Notes: generated from the sequence alone by a model not told the origin. A stretch of DNA of 55,818 nucleotides from Deltaproteobacteria bacterium (GCA_026991135.1 JALXCD010000095.1:1-55818); one strand, 5' to 3'; shown: positions 17,903 through 28,344, counted from the first letter of the stretch. Numbers and translations: made by a program.

Positions 17903-19098
17903 TGCTTAGGATAGATATTGAAAAATGTATAGGCTGCGGGGAATGTGAAGAGGTCTGTAGCTTTGGCGCCATAACTATAGTTGATGACAAGGCAAGGGTG
18001 GATGAAGAATCCTGCACCCTTTGTGGCACCTGTGTGGATACCTGCCCTGAAGGGGCCCTTTCAATAGAAAAGGAAGGCGCTGAAGAGCTTGATCTTTCTT
18101 CCTGGAAGGGTGTCTGGGTGGTCTCTGAGATCAAAAACGGCCTTTTTTCCCCTGTAACCTTTGAGCTTCTTGGAAAGGCAAGGGAACTGGCAGACGCCAG
18201 AAATGTGCCATTAACGGCAATACTAATGGGATATGGCTTAAGGGATAAGGCAGATGAACTGATATCAAGAGGTGCTGACAGGGTAATAGTTGTCGATTCC
18301 AAAAGGCTTTCAGACTTTATTGATGACGCCTATGCCAGGGTTCTGGCACATCTTGCAAAAAAGGAGATGCCTGAAATAATCATTGCAGGGGCAACTGCCA
18401 CAGGAAGGGCCTTTATTCCCCAGGTTGCCACAATCCTTGAAACAGGTCTTACTGCAGACTGCACTGGCCTAGAAATTGATAAAGAGTCCGGTCAGCTTCT
18501 TCAAACACGTCCTGCCTTTGGCGGAAATTTAATGGCCACAATAATATGCGATACAAGGCGCCCCCAAATGGCAACGGTTCGGCCCCATGTCCTTAAGGCC
18601 CTTGAACCGGATACCTCAAGAAAGGGCGAGATAGTGGATTTTGAACCTCCTTCTGAGCTTCTGGATTCAAGGATAAAGGTCGTAGAGTCAGTAACCGAAG
18701 AGCAGAAAGGGCCAGGTCTTACTGAGACAGAGATAGTGGTTACTGCAGGAAGGGGCCTTGAAAAGAAGGAGAATCTAAAACTTGTAGAAGAGCTTGCCCG
18801 GTGTCTTGACGGGGCAGTGGGGGCCACCCGTGCCATTACCGATGCAGGCTGGATATCTCATTCACACCAGGTTGGCCAGACCGGGGTTACAGTTTCCCCA
18901 AGGCTTTATGTTGCATGTGGGGTTAGCGGGGCAATCCAGCACCTTGTGGGTATGCAGGGCTCTGAAATAATTGTGGCAATCAATAAGGATAAGGATGCCC
19001 CCATCTTTGATATTGCCACCTATGGAATAGTTGGGGATGTAAAGGAGATTTTACCAATATTATCCAAAAAGATATGTAAAGAGAGAGGACTTGATTGA
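17902..19098 (+). CDS. etfA: Electron transfer flavoprotein alpha subunit with N-terminal 2[4Fe-4S] ferredoxin domain
   Basis: Residues 1-60 form a bacterial-type ferredoxin domain with two CxxCxxCxxxC motifs ([11 protein letters not shown] and [11 protein letters not shown]). The remaining part is an ETF-alpha, with the C-terminal FAD-binding segment [13 protein letters not shown] and later [10 protein letters not shown]. The total is 398 residues. Ferredoxin-fused EtfA is known in anaerobes and suggests electron exchange with a low-potential carrier. The start is the ATG overlapping the etfB stop. The stop in turn overlaps the fabG start, again as TGATG. It therefore joins the lipid synthesis genes in one tightly coupled unit. 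Confidence 0.94.
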   Translation: MLRIDIEKCIGCGECEEVCSFGAITIVDDKARVDEESCTLCGTCVDTCPEGALSIEKEGAEELDLSSWKGVWVVSEIKNGLFSPVTFELLGKARELADARNVPLTAILMGYGLRDKADELISRGADRVIVVDSKRLSDFIDDAYARVLAHLAKKEMPEIIIAGATATGRAFIPQVATILETGLTADCTGLEIDKESGQLLQTRPAFGGNLMATIICDTRRPQMATVRPHVLKALEPDTSRKGEIVDFEPPSELLDSRIKVVESVTEEQKGPGLTETEIVVTAGRGLEKKENLKLVEELARCLDGAVGATRAITDAGWISHSHQVGQTGVTVSPRLYVACGVSGAIQHLVGMQGSEIIVAINKDKDAPIFDIATYGIVGDVKEILPILSKKICKERGLD

Positions 19099-19853
19099 TG
19101 TGTGAAAAGGCCTTGGCAGGTAAAAATGCCCTTGTAACAGGTGGGTCTCGCGGAATAGGAAGGGCCATTTGTCTAAAGCTTTCTGAGATGGGAGCCCATG
19201 TGGCAATAAATTTTACATCAAACAAGGAGGCGGCAGAGTCTGTAAAAAAAGAGATAGAAATAAATGGTGGCACAGCCACCCTTTTGCCCTTTGATGTCTC
19301 CGAAAAGGAAAAGGTCAAGGGGGCCATATCCCAATTTATCAAGGAAAAGGGGCCAATAGAGATTCTTGTAAATAATGCTGGTATCACCAGAGACGGGCTC
19401 CTTTTAAGGATGAAAGAAGAGGACTGGGACAGGGTCATTTCCATAAATCTTAAAGGGGCCTTTAACTGTATTCAGGCCTGTGCCATGAATATGATGAAGT
19501 GCAAGTGGGGGCGGATTATTAACATAGGTTCTGTGGTAGGGACCATTGGTAATGTGGGCCAGGCCAATTATGCCGCCTCTAAGGCCGGACTTGAGGGCCT
19601 TACAAAAACTGTGGCAAGGGAGATGGCATCTCGCGGCATCACAGTAAATCTTGTGGCTCCTGGCTTTATTGAAACAGATATGACAGCAGTCCTTCCCGAC
19701 GAAATAAAGGAAAGGCTTTTAGGAGAAATTCCCCTTGGACGAATGGGAAGTCCAAGGGAGGTGGCAGAGGCAGTCGCCTTTTTGGTATCACCTGCTGCAT
19801 CCTATATCACAGGTCATACATTGCATGTTAATGGCGGGTTAATCTGCCAATAA
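19098..19853 (+). CDS. fabG: 3-oxoacyl-ACP reductase
   Basis: This short-chain dehydrogenase of 251 residues performs the NADPH-dependent ketoreduction of fatty acid elongation. It has the cofactor motif [13 protein letters not shown]([10 protein letters not shown]), the catalytic Ser of NIGSVVG and YAASK. The C-terminal GHTLHVNGG is typical of FabG. The ATG overlaps the etfA TGA. acpP follows after 22 bases. Confidence 0.95.
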   Translation: MCEKALAGKNALVTGGSRGIGRAICLKLSEMGAHVAINFTSNKEAAESVKKEIEINGGTATLLPFDVSEKEKVKGAISQFIKEKGPIEILVNNAGITRDGLLLRMKEEDWDRVISINLKGAFNCIQACAMNMMKCKWGRIINIGSVVGTIGNVGQANYAASKAGLEGLTKTVAREMASRGITVNLVAPGFIETDMTAVLPDEIKERLLGEIPLGRMGSPREVAEAVAFLVSPAASYITGHTLHVNGGLICQ

Positions 19854-19875
19854 TGATATTTTAGGAGGATGAGAA

Positions 19876-20112
19876 ATGGATGTTCAAGAAAAAATCATAG
19901 ACATAATTTCAAGTCAGCTCAGTGTGCCAAAGGAAAAGGTTGTTCCCCAGGCATCCTTTACAGATGATTTGGGAGCAGATTCTTTGGATCTAGTGGAGCT
20001 TGTTATGGCAATGGAAGAGGAATTCGGTATGGAAATAGCAGATGAGGACGCTGAAAAGCTTCAGACAGTTCAGGATACTATTGATTATGTAAAGCAACAC
20101 CTTAACAAGTAA
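19876..20112 (+). CDS. acpP: Acyl carrier protein
   Basis: The 78-residue acidic protein has the phosphopantetheine attachment site [11 protein letters not shown], with the Ser in the DSL motif. A strong ribosome binding site (AGGAGG) precedes the ATG, as expected for an abundant protein. It carries the growing acyl chain for FabH, FabG and FabF, which are encoded around it. Confidence 0.98.
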   Translation: MDVQEKIIDIISSQLSVPKEKVVPQASFTDDLGADSLDLVELVMAMEEEFGMEIADEDAEKLQTVQDTIDYVKQHLNK

Positions 20113-20145
20113 TCTTTTTTAAAAGACATTTCAAAAGGGGCGCTC

Positions 20146-21402
20146 ATGACCACTAAAGACTGTAGCCGCAGGGTTGTGGTAACTGGTTTGGGAATTGTAT
20201 GTCCTGTTGGAATCGGGGTCAAGGAGAGCTGGGATAATATAGTTTCTGGCAGATCTGGGATAGACAGGGTTTCAAAATTTGACCCTGAAGGTTATGCATG
20301 TCAGATAGCAGGGGAACTTAAGGGATTTGACCCAGAAAAGTATATGTCCAAAAAGCTAATTAAAAGGCTTGATCCCTTTGTCCAGTATGCCATTGCAGCA
20401 GCAAAGGAGGCATGGGAGGATTCGGGCCTAGACATAGAAAAAGAAGATCCTATGAGAATAGGGGTAATAACAGGCTGCGGTCTTGGTGGCCTCGGAACTA
20501 TAGAGCACTATAGAGACACCTTGGTAAACAGAGGACCAAGGCGTGTAAGCCCCTTTTTTATCCCTATGGCCATACCGAACATGGGTTCCGGCCAGATTTC
20601 AATACTTTTTAATGCAAAGGGTCCAAATACTGTTGTATGTACTGCCTGTGCAGCAGGAACCCATGCCATTGGCTGGGCATTTAAGGAGATACAAAGGGGT
20701 GCTGCCGATATCATGTTTTGCGGAGGTTCTGAAGCAGTTATTACCGAGCTTGCCCTTGCAGGCTTTGGGTCTTTAAAGGCCTTGTCCACGAGAAATGATG
20801 AGCCCCAAAGGGCTTCCCGCCCCTTTGACAGAGACAGGGACGGGTTTGTTATTGGTGAAGGAGCAGGTATGTTGATCCTAGAGACTTTAGAGCATGCCAA
20901 GAAAAGGGGTGCAGATATCAAGGCCGAGATATGTGGATTTGGTCTTACAGGGGATGCATTTCACATGACAGCACCTCCTGATGATGGCGAAGGAGGGGCT
21001 AGAGCAATGAAGGAGGCCCTTGAAGACGCAAAGCTTTCACCAGAAGATATTGACTACATAAATGCACATGGTACAAGCACTCCCTTAAATGACTCTTGTG
21101 AGACAAAGGCCATAAAAAGCGTTTTAGGTGAACATGCCTATAAAATACCAGTCAGTTCCACAAAATCCATGACAGGACATCTCCTTGGTGGCGCAGGAGG
21201 GATTGAGGCGGTTTTTTCCGTAAACGCAATTTGTCATGGGGTTGTTCCTCCCACCATCAACTACGAAACCCCTGATCCAGAATGTGACCTGGACTACGTA
21301 CCAAATGAGGCCAGGGAGAAGGAGCTTAATGTTGTTTTGAGCAATTCCTTTGGCTTTGGAGGCACAAACGGGGTTTTGATTTTTAAGAAATTTTTGGGGT
21401 AA
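20146..21402 (+). CDS. fabF: Beta-ketoacyl-ACP synthase II
   Basis: The 418-residue condensing enzyme elongates acyl-ACP. Catalytic residues are visible: the Cys in [13 protein letters not shown] and the two His in [11 protein letters not shown] and [12 protein letters not shown]. The length is normal. It follows acpP after 33 bases, and rpiB begins 6 bases after its stop. Confidence 0.97.
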   Translation: MTTKDCSRRVVVTGLGIVCPVGIGVKESWDNIVSGRSGIDRVSKFDPEGYACQIAGELKGFDPEKYMSKKLIKRLDPFVQYAIAAAKEAWEDSGLDIEKEDPMRIGVITGCGLGGLGTIEHYRDTLVNRGPRRVSPFFIPMAIPNMGSGQISILFNAKGPNTVVCTACAAGTHAIGWAFKEIQRGAADIMFCGGSEAVITELALAGFGSLKALSTRNDEPQRASRPFDRDRDGFVIGEGAGMLILETLEHAKKRGADIKAEICGFGLTGDAFHMTAPPDDGEGGARAMKEALEDAKLSPEDIDYINAHGTSTPLNDSCETKAIKSVLGEHAYKIPVSSTKSMTGHLLGGAGGIEAVFSVNAICHGVVPPTINYETPDPECDLDYVPNEAREKELNVVLSNSFGFGGTNGVLIFKKFLG

Positions 21403-21408
21403 TGCAGA

Positions 21409-21858
21409 ATGAAGGTTGCAATCGGCGCAGATCACGGTGGTTTTGAACTCAAGGAAGAGGTGGTAGCCTTTCTTAAAGGGCTTGGGTATCAGGTGGAAGA
21501 CCTGGGCTGTTACAGTAAGGATTCTGTTGATTATCCCCTTTATGCAAAAAAGGTAATAGAACTTGTAAAGGATGGAGGGTTTGAACGGGGGATTCTTATT
21601 TGCGGGACTGGGATTGGCATGTCCATTGTGGCCAATAGAATTCCAGGAATAAGGGCAGCCCTTTGTCATGAGCTTTTTACTGCCGAGATGAGTAGAAGGC
21701 ACAACAATGCAAATATCCTTTGCATGGGTGGACGGGTGATAGGTCCATCCCTTGCACTTGCGATGGTAAAGGTTTGGCTAGAGACCCCTTTTGATGGCGG
21801 ACGCCATGAAAGAAGGCTTTGTCAGATAGACCCTGATGATTCAATGTGTAAGGATTAA
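21409..21858 (+). CDS. rpiB: Ribose 5-phosphate isomerase B
   Basis: RpiB interconverts ribose 5-phosphate and ribulose 5-phosphate. The 149-residue product has the family N-terminus [11 protein letters not shown], the [13 protein letters not shown] loop with the catalytic Cys, and RRHNNANIL. Its location directly upstream of glyA is a common bacterial arrangement. Confidence 0.95.
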   Translation: MKVAIGADHGGFELKEEVVAFLKGLGYQVEDLGCYSKDSVDYPLYAKKVIELVKDGGFERGILICGTGIGMSIVANRIPGIRAALCHELFTAEMSRRHNNANILCMGGRVIGPSLALAMVKVWLETPFDGGRHERRLCQIDPDDSMCKD

Positions 21859-21873
21859 AAATAGGGTGTGGCT

Positions 21874-23169
21874 ATGAGAGAGCTATGTGAGACAGATTTT
21901 GAGGTCTTTCAGGCATTAAAGGCAGAAATTGATAGACAGACAGGGCAGCTCGAGATGATTGCCTCTGAAAATTTTGCAAGTGAGGCAGTCATGCAGGCAG
22001 AAGGAAGTGTATTTATGAATAAATATGCAGAGGGCTACCCTGGAAAAAGATACTATGGCGGCTGTGAAAACATGGATGTGGTTGAAGAGCTTGCCATAAA
22101 CAGGCTCAATATGCTCTTTGGCTCAGAATATGCCAATGTTCAGCCCCATTCTGGAAGTCAGGCAAATATGGCCGTCTATTTTGCAGTTCTCTCCCCCGGG
22201 GATACTATCCTTTCCATGGACCTTGCCCACGGAGGACATCTCTCTCATGGCGCATCAGTGAGTTTTTCAGGGCGTATTTTTAATGTGGCCCATTATGGAG
22301 TTGACAGAGAAACTGAAACCATTGACTTTGATCAGGTATTTGAACTTGCAAGGAAACACAGGCCCAAACTCATTGTTGCCGGTGCAAGCGCTTATCCTCG
22401 AACCATAGATTTTGCAACCTTTAAAATGGCTGCAGACGAAGTTGGGGCCTATTTAATGGTAGATATGGCCCATATTGCAGGGCTTGTTGCAGCAGGAATT
22501 CATCCTTCTCCTGTTCCCTTTGCAGATTTCATAACTTCCACTACCCATAAGACCCTTAGAGGGCCACGAGGTGGCTTTATCCTTTCAACAGAAAAGTTTT
22601 CAAGGCTTTTGAACAGTCAGATATTTCCTGGGATTCAAGGCGGTCCACTTATGCACGTAATTGCTGCAAAGGCAGTTGCCTTTAAGGAGGCCCTGGGGGA
22701 TGAATTCAAGTTCTACTGCCAGCAGGTGGTGGCAAACGCAGCCACCATTGCAAGGGTTTTAAAGGAAAGGGGTTTTCGCCTGGTATCAGGAGGCACTGAC
22801 AATCATCTCATCCTGGTGGATCTATCAGACAAGGGTCTTACTGGAAGGGATGCAGAAGATTTACTTGAAAGGGCAGGAATCACGGTAAATAAAAATGCCA
22901 TCCCCTTTGATAAAAAGCCTCCGAGGGTAACCAGTGGAATCAGGATAGGAACACCGGCCATAACCACAAGGGGCCTTAAGGAAAAGGATGTGGAAGAAGT
23001 TGCAAACTACATTTCAGACCTACTTTTAAAGCCAGATGATGATAATCTTGTCAGGGAGATAAGGAAGAAGATAAAGGCCATCTGCGAGGCACATCCCCTT
23101 TACACCTCCCGCCTTGAGCGATATAAAAAAAGTCTTGAAGAATGTGAAAAGCAAAGAATCCACAAATGA
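21874..23169 (+). CDS. glyA: Serine hydroxymethyltransferase
   Basis: This PLP enzyme converts serine to glycine and charges tetrahydrofolate with a one-carbon unit. The 431-residue product shows [22 protein letters not shown] and the PLP-lysine motif [14 protein letters not shown]. The ATG at 21874 is preceded by AGGG at good spacing; a GTG at 21868 is also in frame. The end of the gene overlaps the probable start of the deaminase gene by about 26 bases. Confidence 0.96.
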   Translation: MRELCETDFEVFQALKAEIDRQTGQLEMIASENFASEAVMQAEGSVFMNKYAEGYPGKRYYGGCENMDVVEELAINRLNMLFGSEYANVQPHSGSQANMAVYFAVLSPGDTILSMDLAHGGHLSHGASVSFSGRIFNVAHYGVDRETETIDFDQVFELARKHRPKLIVAGASAYPRTIDFATFKMAADEVGAYLMVDMAHIAGLVAAGIHPSPVPFADFITSTTHKTLRGPRGGFILSTEKFSRLLNSQIFPGIQGGPLMHVIAAKAVAFKEALGDEFKFYCQQVVANAATIARVLKERGFRLVSGGTDNHLILVDLSDKGLTGRDAEDLLERAGITVNKNAIPFDKKPPRVTSGIRIGTPAITTRGLKEKDVEEVANYISDLLLKPDDDNLVREIRKKIKAICEAHPLYTSRLERYKKSLEECEKQRIHK

Positions 23170-23641
23170 AAATCTTGAGCCCTTGAATGAAGGAGATGGA
23201 AGGCCAAGCTGGCACGAGTATTTCATGTCCATTGCACGGCTTGTGGCCACCCGCTCCACCTGTCTAAGGAGAAAAGTGGGTGCAATCCTTGTAAAGGACA
23301 AACGCATCCTTTGCACAGGTTATAATGGTGCGCCAGCAGGATTGAAGCACTGCCTTGAAATTGGCTGTCTAAGGGAAAAACTTGGCATAAAAAGCGGACA
23401 GAGGCATGAGCTTTGTCGTGCTCTCCATGCAGAGCAAAATGTCCTGATACAGGCAGCCTATCATGGTATTGCAGTTTCTGGCTCGGTTCTTTATTGCACT
23501 AATCTTCCGTGCTCCATCTGTACCAAAATGATAATAAATGCAGGTATTAAAAGGATATATTATGAAGAAGGGTATCCCGATGATCTTTCCAGAAAGATGT
23601 TGGAAGAAGCTCAAATTGAACTTGTGAAACTTTCTCTATGA
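23144..23641 (+). CDS. dCMP deaminase family protein
   Basis: This zinc-dependent deaminase of the ComEB/dCMP deaminase type makes dUMP for thymidylate synthesis. The core [27 protein letters not shown] and [10 protein letters not shown] is followed by the zinc motifs HAEQN and PCSIC. A start at GTG 23144 keeps the conserved N-terminal helix and gives a 165-residue protein. A TTG at 23114 would overlap glyA by 56 bases. It shares the folate/thymidylate theme with glyA immediately upstream. Confidence 0.9.
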   Translation: MKSKESTNENLEPLNEGDGRPSWHEYFMSIARLVATRSTCLRRKVGAILVKDKRILCTGYNGAPAGLKHCLEIGCLREKLGIKSGQRHELCRALHAEQNVLIQAAYHGIAVSGSVLYCTNLPCSICTKMIINAGIKRIYYEEGYPDDLSRKMLEEAQIELVKLSL

Positions 23642-23703
23642 CCCTTTTTACTTTTTCAAAGACAAATAAGGCCCTTCAAAATTAAAGTCTCAAAAGGTAG
23701 GAA

Positions 23704-24825
23704 GTGTCCTTTTTTGAAAGCAGAAAGAGCTGGGTTACCATTGATCTTTCAGCAATCACGAAGAACCTTTCCTTAATAAAAAAAAGGGTAAATAGGGCAA
23801 GGGTCATGCCCGTGGTCAAGTCAGATGCCTACGGGCATGGCCTCATAGAGGTTTCAAGAGCCTTGTTGAAGGAAGGCATCTGGGGCCTTGGGATTTACGA
23901 AATTGAAGAGGCAGCCCTTTTGAGGGAAAATGGGATTGACTGTCCCATCTTTCTTCTTTCTGGCCTTCTAGGTGATGATCCAAGGCGCGCCCTTGAGCTT
24001 GATTTAACTGTGGGCGTAGTAAAACAAGTCGAGCTTTATGAAATCAACGAGGCATCTAAAGCAATTGGTAAGATTTCAAAGGTGCACTTAAAGGTTGATA
24101 CGGGTATGTCCCGGTTTGGCCTTGATCCTCGAGAACTTTTAAAGATAGTTTCAGAAAGAGAAAAATTCAAAAGTATTGAAATAGAAGGGATATATTCCCA
24201 TCTTTCTTCTTCTGATGATCCAAACGATACTGAAAATCTGTCCCAAATTGTACTTTTTGAGGAAATACTGAAGGAAATAAAGGGACTTGGCCTTTCCCCG
24301 CAGTACATTCATCTGGCAAATTCGGGTGGAATTTTTAATTTCACTCAGTCAATCTTTAACCTTGTTCGACCTGGGATCTCCCTTTACGGAGCCTATTCCC
24401 GGAAGGGTAAATTGCTTCCTGAAAAGGGTCTCTTGCCTGCTCTTAGGTTTTGGAGCAAGGTGGTTGAAGTAAAGGAAATCGGGCCGGGAAGAGGTCTTAG
24501 TTATGGACACAGCTTCATAACTAAGGGTAGTATGCGGATTGCAATAATACCTGTTGGGTATGACAATGGGTATCCACGGGCACTTTCAAACAGGGCACAC
24601 GTGGTTATAAACGGGAAGAGGTGTCCGATAGTAGGAACCATTTGCATGAAGACCATGCTCGTGGACGTGACAGAATTAAAAAAGTGTCAACCAGGAGATG
24701 ATGTGTTATTGATAGGAAGTCCTGAAGAAGGTATTACAGTTACTGAGCTTTCAAAGGCCGCATCAACTATAAGCTATGAACTCCTCTGTCTCATAGGAAA
24801 GCTTAACAGGAGAAATTTTATTTAA
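23704..24825 (+). CDS. alr: Alanine racemase
   Basis: This PLP enzyme makes D-alanine for peptidoglycan. The 373-residue product has the PLP-lysine motif MPVVKSDAYGHG (K39), LKVDTGMSRFG, RPGISLYGAY and the catalytic Tyr region GLSYGHSF. The start is the GTG at 23704, preceded by AGGTAGGAA. The motif has Ser where Ala is usual (VKADAYGHG). tatB starts 4 bases after its stop. Confidence 0.95.
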   Translation: MSFFESRKSWVTIDLSAITKNLSLIKKRVNRARVMPVVKSDAYGHGLIEVSRALLKEGIWGLGIYEIEEAALLRENGIDCPIFLLSGLLGDDPRRALELDLTVGVVKQVELYEINEASKAIGKISKVHLKVDTGMSRFGLDPRELLKIVSEREKFKSIEIEGIYSHLSSSDDPNDTENLSQIVLFEEILKEIKGLGLSPQYIHLANSGGIFNFTQSIFNLVRPGISLYGAYSRKGKLLPEKGLLPALRFWSKVVEVKEIGPGRGLSYGHSFITKGSMRIAIIPVGYDNGYPRALSNRAHVVINGKRCPIVGTICMKTMLVDVTELKKCQPGDDVLLIGSPEEGITVTELSKAASTISYELLCLIGKLNRRNFI

Positions 24826-24828
24826 AAC

Positions 24829-25191
24829 ATGTTTGGCATCGGGCTTCCAGAATTAATAGTCATATTGGTTCTTGCACTTATAGTCCTTGGGCCTGAAAAA
24901 TTGCCTCAAGTGGCAAAACAGGTCGCTCGCTTTATAAATGACCTTAAAAGGGCAACAGATGAATTTAAAAAAGAGCTTGATCTAGATAAGCTGGACGATA
25001 TCAAAAATCCAGTTAAGCTTGAAAATCTTTTGGGTGAAGAGCTCAAAGACTTAAAGGATATCAAGAAAGACCTTTCCCCACCTGACTTTTTAAAGGATTC
25101 CACTTCATCCCAGGGAGAACTTTTAGGAGGCCTGGGCTCTGAATGGAAAGAGGCCAAGGGACCTTCCAAAAAAGAGGGAAATGGAAACTAG
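24829..25191 (+). CDS. tatB: Sec-independent translocase protein TatB/TatA
   Basis: The 120-residue product has a short N-terminal hydrophobic helix (MFGIGLPELIVILVLALIVLG), the PEKLPQ hinge, an amphipathic helix and an acidic tail. The acidic residue at position 8 and the longer tail favour TatB over TatA. The adjacent tatC supports a working Tat export system. The gene overlaps tatC by 11 bases. Confidence 0.9.
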   Translation: MFGIGLPELIVILVLALIVLGPEKLPQVAKQVARFINDLKRATDEFKKELDLDKLDDIKNPVKLENLLGEELKDLKDIKKDLSPPDFLKDSTSSQGELLGGLGSEWKEAKGPSKKEGNGN

Positions 25192-25879
25192 GCCCTATAC
25201 CCTGAACGACCATTTAAGCGAACTTAGGCAGAGGATCATAAGGTGCGTAATATTCTTTGTTATTTCCTTTGCATTGAGCTACGCCCTTTCAGATTACCTG
25301 ATATCCCTTTTATTTTTCCCAGTAAAAGAAAGCCTTCCCTCAGGAAGCACTATGGTTTTTACGGCCCTGACAGAGGGTTTTATGGCCTATTTGAAGGTGG
25401 CCTTTTGGAGTGCAGTGGTCATCACCGCCCCCTTTTTTATCTATCAGGCATGGCGTTTTTTGCTCCCTGCCCTCTATGATAAAGAGATAAGGGCACTTAG
25501 AAAGATAATCTTTTTAAGCGGTCTCTTATTTATTTTTGGCGCTGTATTTGGCTACTGGATAATACTTCCAACAATCCTTTCAATAAGCCTAGGATATTCC
25601 TCAGAAACCCTTAAGGCACTTCCCCGTCTTCAAAACTACCTTGTCTTCACTCTTAAAAGTATATTTCTTTTTGGGATAATATTTGAGATTCCTTTTCTCA
25701 TGGCGGGGATTTCAAGGCTAGGCCTTATTTCAGAGGGCTATTTCAAAAAAAATAGAAAGTATGCCTATATCCTTATCTTTTTAACCTCTGCCGTTCTTGT
25801 CCCTTCTGACATATTTTCCCAGATCCTTCTATTTGTCCCCATGGTGGTAGTCTATGAGATAGGGAGTCTTCTTTCCTAG
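25181..25879 (+). CDS. tatC: Sec-independent translocase protein TatC
   Basis: The 232-residue product is a canonical TatC. It has six membrane spans, HLSELRQRI near the N-terminus, the first-loop motif YQAWRFLLPALYDKE with the conserved Glu, and LVPSDIFSQ before the last spans. It forms the signal-peptide receptor with TatB. It closes the operon that began with yceD, as the next 366 bases hold no gene. Confidence 0.95.
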   Translation: METRPYTLNDHLSELRQRIIRCVIFFVISFALSYALSDYLISLLFFPVKESLPSGSTMVFTALTEGFMAYLKVAFWSAVVITAPFFIYQAWRFLLPALYDKEIRALRKIIFLSGLLFIFGAVFGYWIILPTILSISLGYSSETLKALPRLQNYLVFTLKSIFLFGIIFEIPFLMAGISRLGLISEGYFKKNRKYAYILIFLTSAVLVPSDIFSQILLFVPMVVVYEIGSLLS

Positions 25880-26245
25880 GTCTTTCTGAGAAAACTTAAT
25901 TTTCCCAATAAAAAATAGGAAATTTTTGTCCTTTTATTTTGGGTCGGTCGTTCAAGGGTTTCTGATTATTACATTCAAAATTTGTCGTACCAATTCCTAT
26001 TTCAAAAGAAATAATTTTAGTGTTTTCTAAAAATCGTGTGAAAAAACTCATTTTCACAAAATAACTGAATTTAATGATAAATATCACAAAATACTTAGTG
26101 AATTCTTTATTTTATTGCATTTTTTGCATTTTTTTATTACATAACAAACTAATAAAAAATTAGAATAATAAATGTTTTCACATAAGCAACATGAATATGT
26201 TTTTGGATCTAAAATGGCCAAAATAGTCAAAAAGGAGATTTAGGC
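25880..26245 (+). promoter_or_regulatory. 366-base AT-rich leader region upstream of the molybdopterin-nuo cluster
   Basis: No gene is supported here. The region is very AT-rich and must hold the promoter of the psrA-like/nuo genes. It contains an inverted repeat GTGAAAA-AACTCA-TTTTCAC (26038-26057) and two copies of TCACAAAATA (26054-26063 and 26084-26093) exactly 30 bases apart, about three helical turns. These may be regulator sites. I could not place the -35 and -10 boxes. AAAGGAG near 26230 is the ribosome binding site of the next gene. Confidence 0.4.
25899..25927 (+). terminator. Weak candidate terminator after tatC
   Basis: TTTCC and GGAAA flank an AT-rich 12-base loop and are followed by TTTTT. 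The stem has only five pairs, so the assignment is tentative. It sits 20 bases after the tatC stop. Confidence 0.3.
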
Positions 26246-28330
26246 ATGACTAGTTCCACTTACAGCATTTGTGGCATGTGTGCAGTTCGCTGCCCCATCC
26301 GGGTCGAGGTAAGGGACGGCGAAGTAACCTGGATCGAGGGGAATTCAAATGATCCAGGTATGGGGACAAGCCTTTGTGCAAAGGGGATAGCGGGAAGGGC
26401 CCTTCTTTACGACCATGAAAGGCTCCAGTATCCCATGATAAGGGATGGTGAAAGGGGATCGGGTAAATGGAAGCAGGTCTCCTGGGATGAAGCCTATGAT
26501 TATATAACGTCTAAGTTAAAAGATATTATGGCCAAACATGGTGGCAAGGCAATAATGTTGAGTGACAGGGGTGGCCCCTTTGCCGATATGAGGAAGGCAT
26601 TTTTAAAGGCCCTAGGATCTCCAAACTACTGTAACCATGACTGCACTTGCGGCAGAAATACCCACCATGCTTCAAAATCTGTCTATGGACTGGGAAGGAC
26701 CGGCCTTGGCTATGATTTTAAAAATGCCAAACATATTGTCCTTTTTGGAAGGAATATGGTTGAGTCTTTTAAGGTCAAGGAAGTAAAGGCCTTCATGCAG
26801 GCAGTCAAAAATGGGGCCAAGGTCACATACATTGATCCAAGGGCTGCCCTTACCGCATCAAAATCCACAAGATACTGGCAGATAAGACCGGGAACGGACT
26901 ATGCCCTTCTTCTTTCCATGGTAAATGTCATCCTCAAAAGAGGCCTTTATGATAAGCAGTTCGTTAAAAAGTACGTAACAGGTCTTTCCGAGCTTAACAA
27001 GTTCATATCCGGTTACACGCCAAAATGGGCCGAGAAAGAAACTGGTATCCCAGCAGACGAAATCGTTCAGTTCTGTAAGGAAGTATCTGCCGATAAGCCC
27101 CATGTTATCTTTCATCCAGGCTGGCATCTTTCAAGATATACGGACTCCTTTTACGCAAGCAGGATGATTCATATCCTTAACTGCCTTATGGGTAATATAG
27201 AGGTCCCGGGGGGCCAATTTTTCCCAAAGACACCAAAGGATGCCGGCTATAAAGGGCTTAAAAGCCTTGGAGCAGATATTCCAAAGGTTGATGAAAAAAG
27301 GGCTGATGGCTGCGGATGGAAATACAAGAGATTTGACGGGGGGCCGGGCCTTTTGCAACTTATGTATGAAGTAATAGATACGGGTGAACCCTATCCGGTC
27401 AAGGCCTATTTCATTGTAAGGCATGATCCCCTTTTGGCCATGCCTGATCCAGAAGAGCAAAAGCGCATTTTGAACAAACTAGATCTTATTGTGGTGGTGG
27501 ATGTCAATTACAGCGAAAGCTTTGGCTTTGCCGATGTGGTTCTGCCTGAAAGCACCTATCTTGAACGGGACACCATAATGAGGACGGACAAGGGCTTAAA
27601 GCCAGGTTTCAGCCGCAGGAAAAAGGCAATAGAGCCAATTTATGACACAAAAGCAGGCTGGCAGATATGGACCGAACTGGCTCAGCGGCTTGGAAAGGGA
27701 GAGTATTTTCCCTATAAATCCATTGAGGATATCTGGAATTATCAGCTTCAAGATACCGGACTAAAAATTGAGGACTTTGAGGAAAAGGGCTTTGTTCAGC
27801 TTTCATCAAAACCCATCTGGTATGACCGGGATAAGTTAAAATTTCCTACAGAATCAGGGAAAATAGAATTTGTTTCCAAGAAGTTTGAAGAAGAAGGCAT
27901 CCCTTCCTTTAAGCCATACGAACCCCCAAAAAAGCCTTCTGAAGGCGAATTCAGGCTTCTTTTTGGAAGAACCGGGTACCAGACACACGGCCAGACCACC
28001 AACAATCCAATAATTTCTGAACTGATGGGCACAAACTGTCTCTGGATAAACAAAGAGGCAGCAGAAAGGCTCGGAATCAGTGACGGCCAGGAGGTCGAAT
28101 TGGTCAATAATGGAATATCCGGAAAGATTACGGCGAGACTTACCGATTTTATCCACCCAGAAGCAGTTTTCATGCTCCATGGGTATGGACGAACCATCCC
28201 ATTTCAAACAAGGGCATACAAGAAAGGCCTGGCCGATCAGGCCTTTATGAAGGGCCTTTTAAAGGTGTGGGACAAGGCAGGCGGCAGCATTGCCCTTTGT
28301 GAATCCTTTGTGAAAGTGATGCCTGCATAA
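26246..28330 (+). CDS. Cytoplasmic molybdopterin oxidoreductase of the PsrA/PhsA type
   Basis: This catalytic subunit of the DMSO reductase superfamily (Mo/W-bisPGD) is 694 residues long. An N-terminal [4Fe-4S] site is formed by C9, C12, C16 and C44. GSPNYCNHDCTCGRNTHHASK (near 124-144, split by several Cys) contains the likely metal ligand, C133 or C135. ADVVLPESTYLERD and the C-terminal molybdopterin dinucleotide domain (GRTGYQTHGQTTNNP, EVELVNN) are present. Unlike polysulfide or thiosulfate reductases, it has no Tat or other signal peptide, since the Fe-S motif begins at residue 9, so it should be cytoplasmic. It is followed after 14 bases by a ferredoxin-type subunit and then directly by nuoA-N. 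No membrane anchor subunit (PsrC/NrfD) is nearby. The substrate is unknown; formate, sulfur compounds or an NuoG-like electron-input role are all possible. Confidence 0.85.
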   Translation: MTSSTYSICGMCAVRCPIRVEVRDGEVTWIEGNSNDPGMGTSLCAKGIAGRALLYDHERLQYPMIRDGERGSGKWKQVSWDEAYDYITSKLKDIMAKHGGKAIMLSDRGGPFADMRKAFLKALGSPNYCNHDCTCGRNTHHASKSVYGLGRTGLGYDFKNAKHIVLFGRNMVESFKVKEVKAFMQAVKNGAKVTYIDPRAALTASKSTRYWQIRPGTDYALLLSMVNVILKRGLYDKQFVKKYVTGLSELNKFISGYTPKWAEKETGIPADEIVQFCKEVSADKPHVIFHPGWHLSRYTDSFYASRMIHILNCLMGNIEVPGGQFFPKTPKDAGYKGLKSLGADIPKVDEKRADGCGWKYKRFDGGPGLLQLMYEVIDTGEPYPVKAYFIVRHDPLLAMPDPEEQKRILNKLDLIVVVDVNYSESFGFADVVLPESTYLERDTIMRTDKGLKPGFSRRKKAIEPIYDTKAGWQIWTELAQRLGKGEYFPYKSIEDIWNYQLQDTGLKIEDFEEKGFVQLSSKPIWYDRDKLKFPTESGKIEFVSKKFEEEGIPSFKPYEPPKKPSEGEFRLLFGRTGYQTHGQTTNNPIISELMGTNCLWINKEAAERLGISDGQEVELVNNGISGKITARLTDFIHPEAVFMLHGYGRTIPFQTRAYKKGLADQAFMKGLLKVWDKAGGSIALCESFVKVMPA

Positions 28331-28344
28331 GGGAGGAATGAACA

